64,000 nt of DNA, from assembly GCF_049897565.1 (NCBI RefSeq), contig NZ_JAFCWM010000008.1, positions 129,873 through 193,872 on the forward strand, in the 5' to 3' direction. Source of the stretch: JAFCUW01 sp049897565 (lineage in GTDB: Bacteria > Pseudomonadota > Gammaproteobacteria > Burkholderiales > Burkholderiaceae_D). Numbering within the stretch: the stretch's first letter is position 1; each line of letters begins with the position of its first letter. Positions 34,499 through 41,992 of the stretch are shown piece after piece. Position numbers and translations under genes: made by a program. Under the pieces are notes generated by a model. That model was given only the letters and a program-made list of their open reading frames with translations. It did not search any database and was not told the origin of the DNA.

Positions 34499-35020
34499 AT
34501 GACTTCCCCTGCCGCTCGCCGTCCCTGGATCAAGCCGGCCGCAATCGGCGCGCTGGTGCTCGCGCTCGCCGGCATCGGCTATGCGACGCTCGGCACCAGC
34601 GTGGCGGCGCCCGACGTCACCTTCATCAGCCTGGCCGGCGACAAGGTCAACACGCAGAACATGCGCGGCAAGGTGGTGATGGTGAATTTCTGGGCAACGT
34701 CGTGCACCACCTGCGTCAAGGAGATGCCGCAGATGGTCGAAACGTACAACAAGTTCAAGGGGCAGGGAATGGAATTTATCGCCGTGGCGATGAAATACGA
34801 TCCGCCCAACTACGTCGTCAACTTCACCGAGACGCGCAAGCTGCCGTTCACCGTGGCGCTCGACTCGGGCGGCGATATCGCCAAGGCGTTCGGCGACGTT
34901 ACCCTGACGCCGACCACTTTCATCATCGGCAAGGACGGCAAGATCCTCAAGCGCTATGTAGGCGAGCCGGAATTCGGCGAGTTGCACGCGCTGCTGCAAA
35001 AGGCGCTGGCCGCCGGCTAG
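34499..35020 (+). CDS. TlpA-like membrane-anchored thioredoxin-fold protein
   Basis: A 173-residue redoxin. One N-terminal membrane anchor (AAIGALVLALAGIGYATL) places the thioredoxin domain in the periplasm. The redox-active motif is CTTC in FWATSCTTCVKEMP (TlpA/ResA type usually CxxC after W-A-T/S) and the cis-Pro loop is TLTPTTFIIGKDGKI. Such proteins reduce or repair disulfides, often in cytochrome maturation; no cytochrome gene is adjacent. It stands alone between a repeat element and a pseudogene. Confidence 0.87.
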   Translation: MTSPAARRPWIKPAAIGALVLALAGIGYATLGTSVAAPDVTFISLAGDKVNTQNMRGKVVMVNFWATSCTTCVKEMPQMVETYNKFKGQGMEFIAVAMKYDPPNYVVNFTETRKLPFTVALDSGGDIAKAFGDVTLTPTTFIIGKDGKILKRYVGEPEFGELHALLQKALAAG

Positions 35021-35029
35021 CGACCCGCA

Positions 35030-35276
35030 TCAAAACACGTGCCGCAGCAGCAGCGCGGCCATGACGAACATCGTTGCCCATCACTCCCGCGGTCAACAAC
35101 ATCGCATCGGCCAGCGCGCAAAACAGCACGACGACGCCGACGTGTTGGCGGCGCAGCCCCTGGCGCAGCACGAACGCGTTCTGCGATCCGATCACCACGA
35201 TGAGGCCCAGGCCCAGGGCGAAACCCTGCGCAAAGACGGCGGAGGCAACAGAAGCGATGGCGGTGGAAGTAGTCAT
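35030..35276 (-). pseudogene. argO: argO/LysE-type amino acid exporter, internally deleted
   Basis: From the ATG at 35276 the first ~66 residues are a normal ArgO/LysE N-terminus (FALGLGLIVVIGSQNAFVLRQGLRRQH, then FCALADAMLLTAGVMG). About 70 codons in, similarity stops and the frame runs into arginine-rich nonsense. In a different frame, 35030-35077 reads WATMFVMAALLLRHVF followed by a stop, which looks like the authentic C-terminus of the family. The ~200-residue exporter therefore lost roughly 120 internal codons and its reading frame. It is divergent from the argP-like regulator, the standard argP/argO arrangement. Confidence 0.8.
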
Positions 35277-35344
35277 GCCCGAATCTTGCCCGCGGGTGCC
35301 GCTAAAGGCAAACTACGTTTACTTCATCCACATTAGTTTTATTT

Positions 35345-36239
35345 ATGCTCAACTACGCCGCCCTGTCCGCCTTGTGCTCGGTGATCCGGGAGGGCAGCTT
35401 CGAGGGCGCCGCCCGCGCGCTCAGCGTGACGCCATCGGCGGAGTCGCAGCGCATCCGGCTGCTGGGAGAGCAGATGGGCTGCCCGATGGTGGTGCGCGAC
35501 CAGCCATGCCGCGCCACCGACACGGGGCGGCGCCTGTGCCAGCACTTCGACCGCGTGCAGCTGCTGGAGCAGGACTTGCAGGAAGCGCTGCCGGCGCTGG
35601 CGCCGCAGGGCGTTGCGCGCGTGGCGCTGCCGATCGCGGTCAATGCCGACAGCCTGGCCACCTGGCTGGCGCCGGCCATGATGGCCTTCGCAGCCGAGAA
35701 CCCTGTCTTGATGGAGGTGGCGGTCGACGACGAGACCCACACCGCGGAGTGGCTGCGCAGCGGCGCCGTGCTGGCTGCGGTGACCACCGTCGCGCGCGCG
35801 GCGCCAGGCTGCGACCGCCATCCGCTGGGATCGATGCGCTATGTGGCCGCCGCCAGCCCGGCATTCGTACAACGCTATTTTGCCAAGGGCGTCGGCGCCG
35901 GCACGCTGGCACGGGCGCCGAGCCTCGTGTTCAGCCCGAAGGACGCGCTGCAGGCGCGCTGGGTACAGCGCCTGTGCCATCGGCACGTGGAAATTGCGCG
36001 CCACACCTTGCCTTCGCCGCAGGCGTTTGTCAGCGCGGCAGTGGCGGGAATGGGATGGGGGCTGCATGCGCGCGCTGCTGGCGCAGCATTTGAAGGATGG
36101 TTCGCTGGTCGAGCTGGTGCCGGGCACCCCGCTCGACATCGCGCTGCATTGGCAGCACGCGCGCGCCGCGGCAGGGCTGCTCGATCGCCTCAACCGCGCG
36201 GTGCTGGCAGGCGCCCGCTCCGCGCTGATCCAGCCGTGA
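35345..36239 (+). pseudogene. argP: LysR-family regulator ArgP-like, frameshifted
   Basis: The ATG at 35345 opens an ArgP-like protein: LNYAALSALCSVIREGSFEGAARALSVTPSAESQRIRLLGEQMG is the HTH and VRDQPCRATDTGRRLCQHFDRVQLLEQDL follows. The frame holds to GMGWGLHAR near 36070 and then becomes Ala/Arg-rich. The expected ending (ALLAQHLKDGSLVELVPG ... WQHARAAAGLLDRLNRAVL) continues in another frame to the stop at 36239. The break lies in the run GCATGCGCGCGC at about 36064-36075, where loss of one GC pair of bases would explain it. A read-through product of 316 residues with a wrong tail ends at 36295. Could be a real mutation or a sequencing error; the decayed argO next door favours a real one. 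Confidence 0.75.
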
Positions 36240-36242
36240 AGA

Positions 36243-37148
36243 TCAGAAGCCGGCCTGCAGCGACAGGTACATGCCGCGCTGGCGCACCGGATTGAATACC
36301 GTGATATCGCCCAGCACCGCGTACGCCGCCGTCACCGACACGTGCTTGCTCGGGAACCAGGCGACGAAGGCGTCGTAATACGCTTTTTCGTTGTCGACGC
36401 CCAGGTTGCGCGGTTTCATCCGGTATTCGACGCCGGCCACCAGTTTGCGGCTGATCATGTATGCCGCCGACACCTCGAGCTTGGCCTCGTAGCTGTCGCC
36501 CTTGTCGCCGCCGAAACCGAGCAGTCCCATCTGGTTGGCCTTGGTCGCCCGCACCGTGCCGTTCAGCAGCAGGCTGTGGTCGAGCAAGATCTTGGTGGCG
36601 GCGACGTAGTAGTCGACGCCGTTCTCGTCCTTGGCGCCCAGCTGGGTGACCTTGGTGACGCCGAGCGCGCCCAGGCCGGCGACGCCCTTGTTGCGCTTGG
36701 CCATGACGCCAACGGCGACCTGCGGCAGCGCATCGTCCTGGTCGTACACGGCGTCGCCGATCAGCTTGACCTTGACGCCGATGATGTCCTGCTTGATGCG
36801 CAACTCGTTCAGCGGCGCCAGGGCGCCGCGAAAATCCTGCGTCGCCAGCGACAGCTCGACGCGGTCGAACAGGCCGACCGCGACGCCGTAGGTATCGAGC
36901 GAATAATCCTGGGTTGTCACGCGTGTATAGTGGGCGTTGGCGCCCCAGCTGTCGCGCGAGCCGTAGCCGCCGATCAGCGCCCAAGGCGTCAGCCCGCCGC
37001 CGCCCGCGCCTTCAACCTGGCTGACGCCGCCGGTGGCGGTCAGCTTGCCCATGTCCGGTGTAACTTGGGCCAGTGTGGCGCCGGTGCTCAAACTTGCAGC
37101 AAGCAGCAACGCGAAACGCTGTGCGGCATGGCCAAAAATCGGGGGCAT
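36243..37148 (-). CDS. DUF3034 family outer-membrane beta-barrel-like protein
   Basis: A 301-residue secreted protein with an AGGAG ribosome site before the ATG at 37148 and a signal peptide (RFALLLAASLSTGATLAQ). The mature part is full of alternating, aromatic-ended strands (GLTPWALIGGYG, NAHYTRVTTQDYSLDTYGVAVGLFDRVELSLATQDF, AYMISRKLVAGVEYRM, MYLSLQAGF) and ends with Phe, as beta-barrels do. This matches DUF3034, whose function is unknown. It lies 73 bp downstream of the secreted truncated haemoglobin, and the two are on one strand, suggesting co-expression. Confidence 0.8.
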   Translation of the reverse strand: MPPIFGHAAQRFALLLAASLSTGATLAQVTPDMGKLTATGGVSQVEGAGGGGLTPWALIGGYGSRDSWGANAHYTRVTTQDYSLDTYGVAVGLFDRVELSLATQDFRGALAPLNELRIKQDIIGVKVKLIGDAVYDQDDALPQVAVGVMAKRNKGVAGLGALGVTKVTQLGAKDENGVDYYVAATKILLDHSLLLNGTVRATKANQMGLLGFGGDKGDSYEAKLEVSAAYMISRKLVAGVEYRMKPRNLGVDNEKAYYDAFVAWFPSKHVSVTAAYAVLGDITVFNPVRQRGMYLSLQAGF

Positions 37149-37221
37149 CGTATCTCCTGAAGGTGCCCCTAGATTTTATACAATTGCCCCTAAACAACAA
37201 AGATCTATTTGGCGAATGCGA

Positions 37222-37653
37222 TCATTTGGTCACAATTGCGCGTTGCATCGGCGCCAATTTGGCTACCAGCTTGTTCTGCACGTGCGACGGCACGCCGTTG
37301 CGTTCCATCGCGATCTGCAGGTCTTCGGCCAGCGCGTTGAACTGGGCGTTGGTCACCTTCAGGCCGCGGTGTACATCGTTCATTTCGTCGCCCTTGTAGA
37401 CGCACGGTCCGCCGGTCAGCGCGCAGAACTGCTCTTCGAGGCGCATCGCCAGGTTCTTCATGTCGGTGTCGACGAACGACTCCTTGATGCGCGCGTCGGC
37501 CTTGATCAGCGGGATCAGGGTGGCGACGATGTCCTTGATGCCCTGCTGGCCGCCGAGGCCGCGGTAGGTGGCGTCGTCGGCCGCATGGACCGGGGCGAGC
37601 GATGCGAGCGCCAGCAAGGCGATGGCGGAAAACGATGTGCGAGTAAAGTTCAT
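37222..37653 (-). CDS. Group 1 truncated haemoglobin with signal peptide (periplasmic)
   Basis: A 143-residue protein: signal peptide FSAIALLALASLAPVHA, then the trHbI fold (YRGLGGQQGIKDIVATLIPLIKADARIKESF; MRLEEQFCALTGGPCVYKG; the proximal His in NDVHRGLKVTNAQFNALAEDL). Truncated haemoglobins bind O2 or NO; the export signal is unusual because most are cytoplasmic, so this one should act in the periplasm, perhaps as a heme-based NO/O2 handler. The neighbouring DUF3034 barrel may be a partner. The family is clear, the localisation follows from the signal peptide. Confidence 0.9.
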   Translation of the reverse strand: MNFTRTSFSAIALLALASLAPVHAADDATYRGLGGQQGIKDIVATLIPLIKADARIKESFVDTDMKNLAMRLEEQFCALTGGPCVYKGDEMNDVHRGLKVTNAQFNALAEDLQIAMERNGVPSHVQNKLVAKLAPMQRAIVTK

Positions 37654-37668
37654 GATGTCTGCTGTTTT

Positions 37669-38091
37669 CTATTTCGGATAAAGAACCATCTGCGTGCAGC
37701 GGAAAACGGCGATGGTCTTGCCGTTGGCGGCATTCGTGACGACCGCGTCCCACACCTGCGTGGTGCGGCCCATGTGCGCCGCTTTCGCCACCACCTCGAT
37801 GGCGCCGTCGCGCGCGGTGCCGAGGTGGTTCGACTTCAGTTCGATGGTGGTGAAGTTGTCGGCCCCTTCCGGCAGGTTGACGCGGCAGGCGTAACCGCAG
37901 GCGGTATCGGCCAGCGTGACGACGCTGCCGGCGTGCAGGAAGCCGTTCGGCGCCAGGTGATGCGGCTTGACGTCCATGCGAGCGGCCACTTCGCCGTCGC
38001 CGACGCGGGTGATCTCGATGCCGAGGTAACCCGGGAAGCGGCCTTCGCCGATTTTGTTCAACTGCTCGATCGTTGCTTCTTTGGTATTCAT
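37669..38091 (-). CDS. PaaI/YbgC-type hotdog-fold acyl-CoA thioesterase
   Basis: A 140-residue hotdog protein: FPGYLGIEITRVGDGEVAARMDVKPHHLAPNGFLHAGSVVTLADTACGYA carries the conserved HxxxxG(x)nHAG...D signature of PaaI-type thioesterases, and NHLGTARDGAIEVVAKAAHMGRTTQVWDAVV is the second half of the fold. Acyl group unknown. Lies 15 bp upstream of the truncated haemoglobin gene on the same strand. Confidence 0.9.
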   Translation of the reverse strand: MNTKEATIEQLNKIGEGRFPGYLGIEITRVGDGEVAARMDVKPHHLAPNGFLHAGSVVTLADTACGYACRVNLPEGADNFTTIELKSNHLGTARDGAIEVVAKAAHMGRTTQVWDAVVTNAANGKTIAVFRCTQMVLYPK

Positions 38092-38253
38092 GACGGTCCT
38101 TTGTTCGATGCGTCCAGTGCGTCCGCCATCTTATGGGAATTTCACGCTGCATGGAAAACACTGCCTCTGAAAAAACACAACATGGTTTTGCAATGAGGAA
38201 ATGATATTATTTATGATTGGAAATATTTAATCGAATAACGGTCGGGAATATCC

Positions 38254-39354
38254 ATGCAATTTGAATTCGAGCCCGCGGGCGCACTCGTCACCGCAACGCT
38301 GGCCGCTGGCGAAATCGAACGCGAAGGCGCCGCCATCGCCGGCAAGCCGGCGCACGGCCACTGCGCCAACTGCCAGACCGCGCTGACCGGCAGCTTTTGC
38401 CACGCCTGCGGCCAGCGCGACCATGTGCACCGCTCGCTGCTGCATCTCGGCGAGGAATTCCTGCATGGCCTGCTGCATTTCGACACCAAGGCCTGGCACA
38501 CCTTGCCGCTGCTGGCCGCCAAGCCGGGCAAGCTGACGCGCGAGTACATCGAGGGCAAGCGCACGCGTTACGTCTCGCCGCTGGCGCTGTTCTTGTTCAT
38601 GGTGTTTTTCATGTTCTTCGTTGTCTCGAGCCTCAGCCACAGCACCCTGAACGGGGTGCCGACAGAGGTGTCTGCCGCCACGGCTGGCCTGGAAAAAGAT
38701 ATCGTCAAGGCCAAGGCGAAGCTGGCGAAAGCCGAAACCAGGCTCGCTGCCGCGCGTGAGCGCGGCGACAGCAACAGCGCCGCGCAGGCCGACGTCGACA
38801 AAGCACGTTCCGAGGTCAGCGAAGAAGAGACCACGCTGCACGCCATCAACGAAGCCATGGCAGGCACGCAAGCTGGAACGGCGGGACCCAAGCTGGTAAA
38901 CACGAGCACAACCAGCGTCACCACCGGCAATCCGAAACTCGACGCGACGATCAAGCAGGCGATCGAGAATCCCGAATTCACGATCTACAAGATCAAGAAC
39001 ACCGCATCGAAATTCTCGTTTTTGCTGGTGCCGATCTCGCTGCCGTTCCTGTGGCTGATGTTTTTCTGGAAGCGCGGCGTGACGATGTACGACCATGCCG
39101 TCTTCGCGCTGTACTCGCTGTCGTTCATGGCGCTGCTGGTCGTGACGCTGACGCTGCTGCAAAAGACCGGGATGAATTCACTGGTGGCGACGCTGGCGTG
39201 CGCAGTGCCGCCGCTGCACATGTTCCTGCAGCTGCGCGGTGCGTATTCGCTTGGCTTTGGCAGCGCGTTGTGGCGCACGGTGGCGCTGCTGTGCGCGTCG
39301 GCGACCGTGTTCGTGATGTACCTGCTGCTGATCCTGTACCTGAGCGTGGCCTGA
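38254..39354 (+). CDS. DUF3667 membrane protein with zinc ribbon and coiled coil
   Basis: A 366-residue protein. Near residue 30 is a zinc-ribbon (HCANCQTALTGSFCHACGQ), then the DUF3667 segment LHLGEEFLHGLLHFDTKAWHTLPLLAAKPGKLTREYIEGKR and a membrane helix (PLALFLFMVFFMFFVVS). An Ala/Lys/Glu-rich coiled coil follows (residues ~145-200), and the C-terminus has about four more helices (FLLVPISLPFLWLMFFW; LSFMALLVVTLTLL; VALLCASATVFVMYLLLILYL). Function unknown. Single gene with a 162-bp AT-rich upstream gap and no clear partners. Confidence 0.85.
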   Translation: MQFEFEPAGALVTATLAAGEIEREGAAIAGKPAHGHCANCQTALTGSFCHACGQRDHVHRSLLHLGEEFLHGLLHFDTKAWHTLPLLAAKPGKLTREYIEGKRTRYVSPLALFLFMVFFMFFVVSSLSHSTLNGVPTEVSAATAGLEKDIVKAKAKLAKAETRLAAARERGDSNSAAQADVDKARSEVSEEETTLHAINEAMAGTQAGTAGPKLVNTSTTSVTTGNPKLDATIKQAIENPEFTIYKIKNTASKFSFLLVPISLPFLWLMFFWKRGVTMYDHAVFALYSLSFMALLVVTLTLLQKTGMNSLVATLACAVPPLHMFLQLRGAYSLGFGSALWRTVALLCASATVFVMYLLLILYLSVA

Positions 39355-39378
39355 CCGCTTCCCCCGCCCCGGTTTTAG

Positions 39379-41376
39379 TTAGCGGCGTTTTTTCAGACTG
39401 CCGCTGCCGGCGCCGCGCTGCTGTTTGCGCGCCGCCGCGTTCTGCGCCTGCAGGATCGCATCGACACGCTCGGACGCGGCGCGCGACAGTTCCTGCGCCA
39501 CTTCCACGCTCGGAAAATAGGCGGGCTGGCGGTAGGCCAGCCAGGCGTAGGCCGAATAGCGACGGCACGCGTCTTCCACCTCCTGCAGGTTCAGCCATCG
39601 CAATGAGCCGCCTTCCGGCTCGAGCTTGCAGATGCGCTTTTTCGCCAGCGACATCGCCCAGTGTTCCCACGCGCCCTGCAGCGACGGCACCTTGGTCGAA
39701 ATCGGCACCAGCGAGAGCATGAACTTTTCGGCCACCGTCAGCGTCAGCGTGTCGAGCCAGATCGCCCGTTCGTTCTGTTCTTCGGTGATGCGCGGGTAGA
39801 AAAAGCCGTCCGGCACATCGATGTTGTGGACGAAGCGCTTGAGCAGCTTGACCAGCGACGTCTCGTTGGTGACGGCGGCGATGCGGTGCAGGTTTTCGAT
39901 CGACGGCGCCACGGCGAAGCCGCTGGCGGACAGCGGCGCCAGCTTCTCCTTCAGCAGCGCGCGCATCACCTCGTGCGTCTCGTCGTCGTAGCCGGCGACG
40001 AAACCTTCCTCGTGTACGCCGTAACGGCCGGCGCGGCCGGCGATCTGGCGCGCCAGCGCGGCCGAAATCTCCTCTTCCTCGTAGCCGTTGTACTTGATCG
40101 CGGTGGTCATCACGATGCGCGCGATCGGCATGTTCAGGCCCATCGCCAGCGCGTCGGTGCCGACCACGATGTCGGCCGTGCCGTCGCGGAAGCGCTCGGC
40201 CTGGGCGCGCCGCACCTCCGGCGACAGGTTGCCGTACACGGTCGCCACCGACAGGCCCATCTCGGTGATCATGTCGCGCCACATCAACACCTCGCGGCGC
40301 GAAAAGCAGATGACGGCATCGCCGCGGCGCAGGTTGCGCAGCTTGCGCACCGCGGTCGGCTCCATCGCCAGCGGCGCCATGCGCTTGAGGACGTGCACCT
40401 CGAGCGGCACTTCGAGCCGTTCGGCCAGCGCCTCGACCGCGCGGCGCGCTTCCGGCGCGCCGACCAGGTACACCACCGACGCCGGCGCGCCGCACACGGC
40501 GGCGGTCCAGGCGGCGCCGCGGTCGCGGTCCGACAGCATCTGGATTTCGTCGATCACGGCGACGTCGACGCGCCGGCGCGAATCGAGCATCTCGACGGTG
40601 CTGGCGACGTGGGTTGCCCCTTCGGCCAGCCGGCGTTCTTCGCCGGTGACCAGGCTGACCTTGAGTTCCTTGCCGTGCGGGCGCGCCGCCTGCATGCGCT
40701 CGAAGTTTTCCAGCGCCAGCAGCCGCAATGGCGCGAGGTAGACGCCGCTCGGCGCCTTCATCAACGCTTCCATCGCGCGGTGCGTCTTGCCCGAATTGGT
40801 GGGCCCGAGCAGCGCGATGAATTTGCGCGGCATGCGCCTGGCCACGTCAAATGAATCGGGGTACTCGGCCAGGTTGATGCTTTGCTTGGTGCGCGCGGCG
40901 TGGCGCTCTTCCTGCTCGCGCTCGACGGCGTGGATGATGCGCTGGCGGATGCGGTCGTACACATGCTCGGCCGGGTCGGACGTCTGCAGCTCGGCCAGCG
41001 TCTGCAGGAACGTCATCGCGTCGAAGTCGCAGTCGTCGGCCAGTTCGGAGATCTCGCGCACGAAGGCGGCGGCGCTATTGTGCAGGGCGTCGATGGCGTC
41101 GGCGCCGGCGCGTTCGAGCACCAGCGCGCGCTGCGCCTCCGGATCCATCTTGCGCCACTTGCTCGGCTTGGCGAGCACGCCCTGGGCCGGCACCAGCTGG
41201 TAGGGCACGCGCAGGTCGTTGTGCCTGACCGCGCCGGTGAAGCGGAGGAAGACGCGCCCTTCCATCTTGACCAGCTGGACGCCCTTGGCCTGCAGCGCCG
41301 CATCGACGACCAGGTTCTCGGTTTCGGCTCCGTCGCCTTCCGGCAGTGGAATGACGGGACGGGATTGGGATGACAT
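39379..41376 (-). CDS. SUV3-like DExH RNA helicase
   Basis: A 665-residue superfamily 2 helicase closest in motif style to mitochondrial SUV3: Walker A LLGPTNSGKTH (residues 189-199), APLRLLALENFER, motif II DEIQ (276-279), CFSRREVLMWRD, TDALAMGLNMPI and motif VI RQIAGRAGRYG. The C-terminal part is SUV3-type (FFYPRITEEQNERAIWLDTLTLT). The N-terminal ~180 residues are charged and helical. The ATG at 41376 is used because upstream sequence has no similarity. Likely role in RNA unwinding or degradation; bacterial SUV3-like proteins are poorly characterised. Nothing downstream hints at a partner. A basic tail (KQQRGAGSGSLKKRR) could bind RNA. Confidence 0.88.
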   Translation of the reverse strand: MSSQSRPVIPLPEGDGAETENLVVDAALQAKGVQLVKMEGRVFLRFTGAVRHNDLRVPYQLVPAQGVLAKPSKWRKMDPEAQRALVLERAGADAIDALHNSAAAFVREISELADDCDFDAMTFLQTLAELQTSDPAEHVYDRIRQRIIHAVEREQEERHAARTKQSINLAEYPDSFDVARRMPRKFIALLGPTNSGKTHRAMEALMKAPSGVYLAPLRLLALENFERMQAARPHGKELKVSLVTGEERRLAEGATHVASTVEMLDSRRRVDVAVIDEIQMLSDRDRGAAWTAAVCGAPASVVYLVGAPEARRAVEALAERLEVPLEVHVLKRMAPLAMEPTAVRKLRNLRRGDAVICFSRREVLMWRDMITEMGLSVATVYGNLSPEVRRAQAERFRDGTADIVVGTDALAMGLNMPIARIVMTTAIKYNGYEEEEISAALARQIAGRAGRYGVHEEGFVAGYDDETHEVMRALLKEKLAPLSASGFAVAPSIENLHRIAAVTNETSLVKLLKRFVHNIDVPDGFFYPRITEEQNERAIWLDTLTLTVAEKFMLSLVPISTKVPSLQGAWEHWAMSLAKKRICKLEPEGGSLRWLNLQEVEDACRRYSAYAWLAYRQPAYFPSVEVAQELSRAASERVDAILQAQNAAARKQQRGAGSGSLKKRR

Positions 41377-41472
41377 GGATGGAAACACCGCTAAATTCGA
41401 CAGACGAACTATATCTCGTCTGCAGCAGATGAGTCTCACCGCTGGCGTCAGCGCCGGCGCACCTGGGCGCGG

Positions 41473-41838
41473 GTGCAGGCAATCGAAACGCGGCTGAAGG
41501 AACTGCGCGAAGAAAATACGCTGGCGCTTTCTGTCGGAGCGCACCAAGTCGGACGACTACCGCAAGCACCTGGGCCTGATATCGACCGTGCGCGGCGACT
41601 ACGAGGCGCTGGCCAAGCGGCGGGGCGATCCGGCCAACACGCAGGTCGGCTGGACCGGCTCGACGGTGATGGCGGCATGCGGGAGGCGCTGCTGGTCGGA
41701 GATGGCCGGTTCAATGGCATCACCGGCCAGGTCGCCAGCTTGATCGCGAACGCACGCTTCCCTCCCGACAAAAATCTGCCGGCCGCGTCGATCCCCTATG
41801 TCCGGCACTTTGCGTTCGACCTGGCCGGCCGGCGTTAG
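41473..41838 (+). pseudogene. Decayed coding remnant, family not recognised
   Basis: Between the helicase and the chemoreceptor, protein-like sequence switches frames. One frame gives VQAIETRLKELREENTLA near 41473-41526; a second frame (open 41498-41743) gives FLSERTKSDDYRKHLGLI and DYEALAKRRGDPANTQVG; then the first frame resumes with VGDGRFNGITGQVASLIANA to a stop at 41838. None has a ribosome site, and no single frame looks natural throughout, so this is probably a gene fragment with two frameshifts. I do not recognise the family. Confidence 0.35.
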
Positions 41839-41844
41839 CGCGCT

Positions 41845-41868
41845 CGGCATATTGCCCGGAATATGCCG
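41845..41868. repeat. 9-bp inverted repeat upstream of the chemoreceptor gene
   Basis: CGGCATATT (41845-41853) and AATATGCCG (41860-41868) around a 6-nt spacer, 125 bp before the chemoreceptor start. Could be an operator or the hairpin of a weak terminator for the remnant; there is no U-run. Confidence 0.4.
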
Positions 41869-41920
41869 CGACGCAATATTTGGGTCGCTTTGTGAGCGCT
41901 TGGCGTTTATACTTCGTGGC

Positions 41921-41928
41921 TAAAGTTT
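41921..41928 (+). promoter_or_regulatory. Possible sigma-28 -35 element (TAAAGTTT)
   Basis: TAAAGTTT matches the flagellar sigma factor -35 consensus exactly, 65 bp before the chemoreceptor start. The expected GCCGATAA -10 at the right distance is not present (only CTCGTTA, at non-optimal spacing), so this is tentative. Confidence 0.2.
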
Positions 41929-41992
41929 CCGTACGGACACACTCGTTACCTTCCACCCGCTGGCCAGCCTGGCCCTTTAAGAAGCACATCCC

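Noticed and set aside
34947..35276. A complete small LysE-type gene of 109 codons
   Set aside because: Only the first ~66 residues belong to the family; the rest is out-of-frame and overlaps the thioredoxin-like gene. The true C-terminus is in another frame, so it is a pseudogene.
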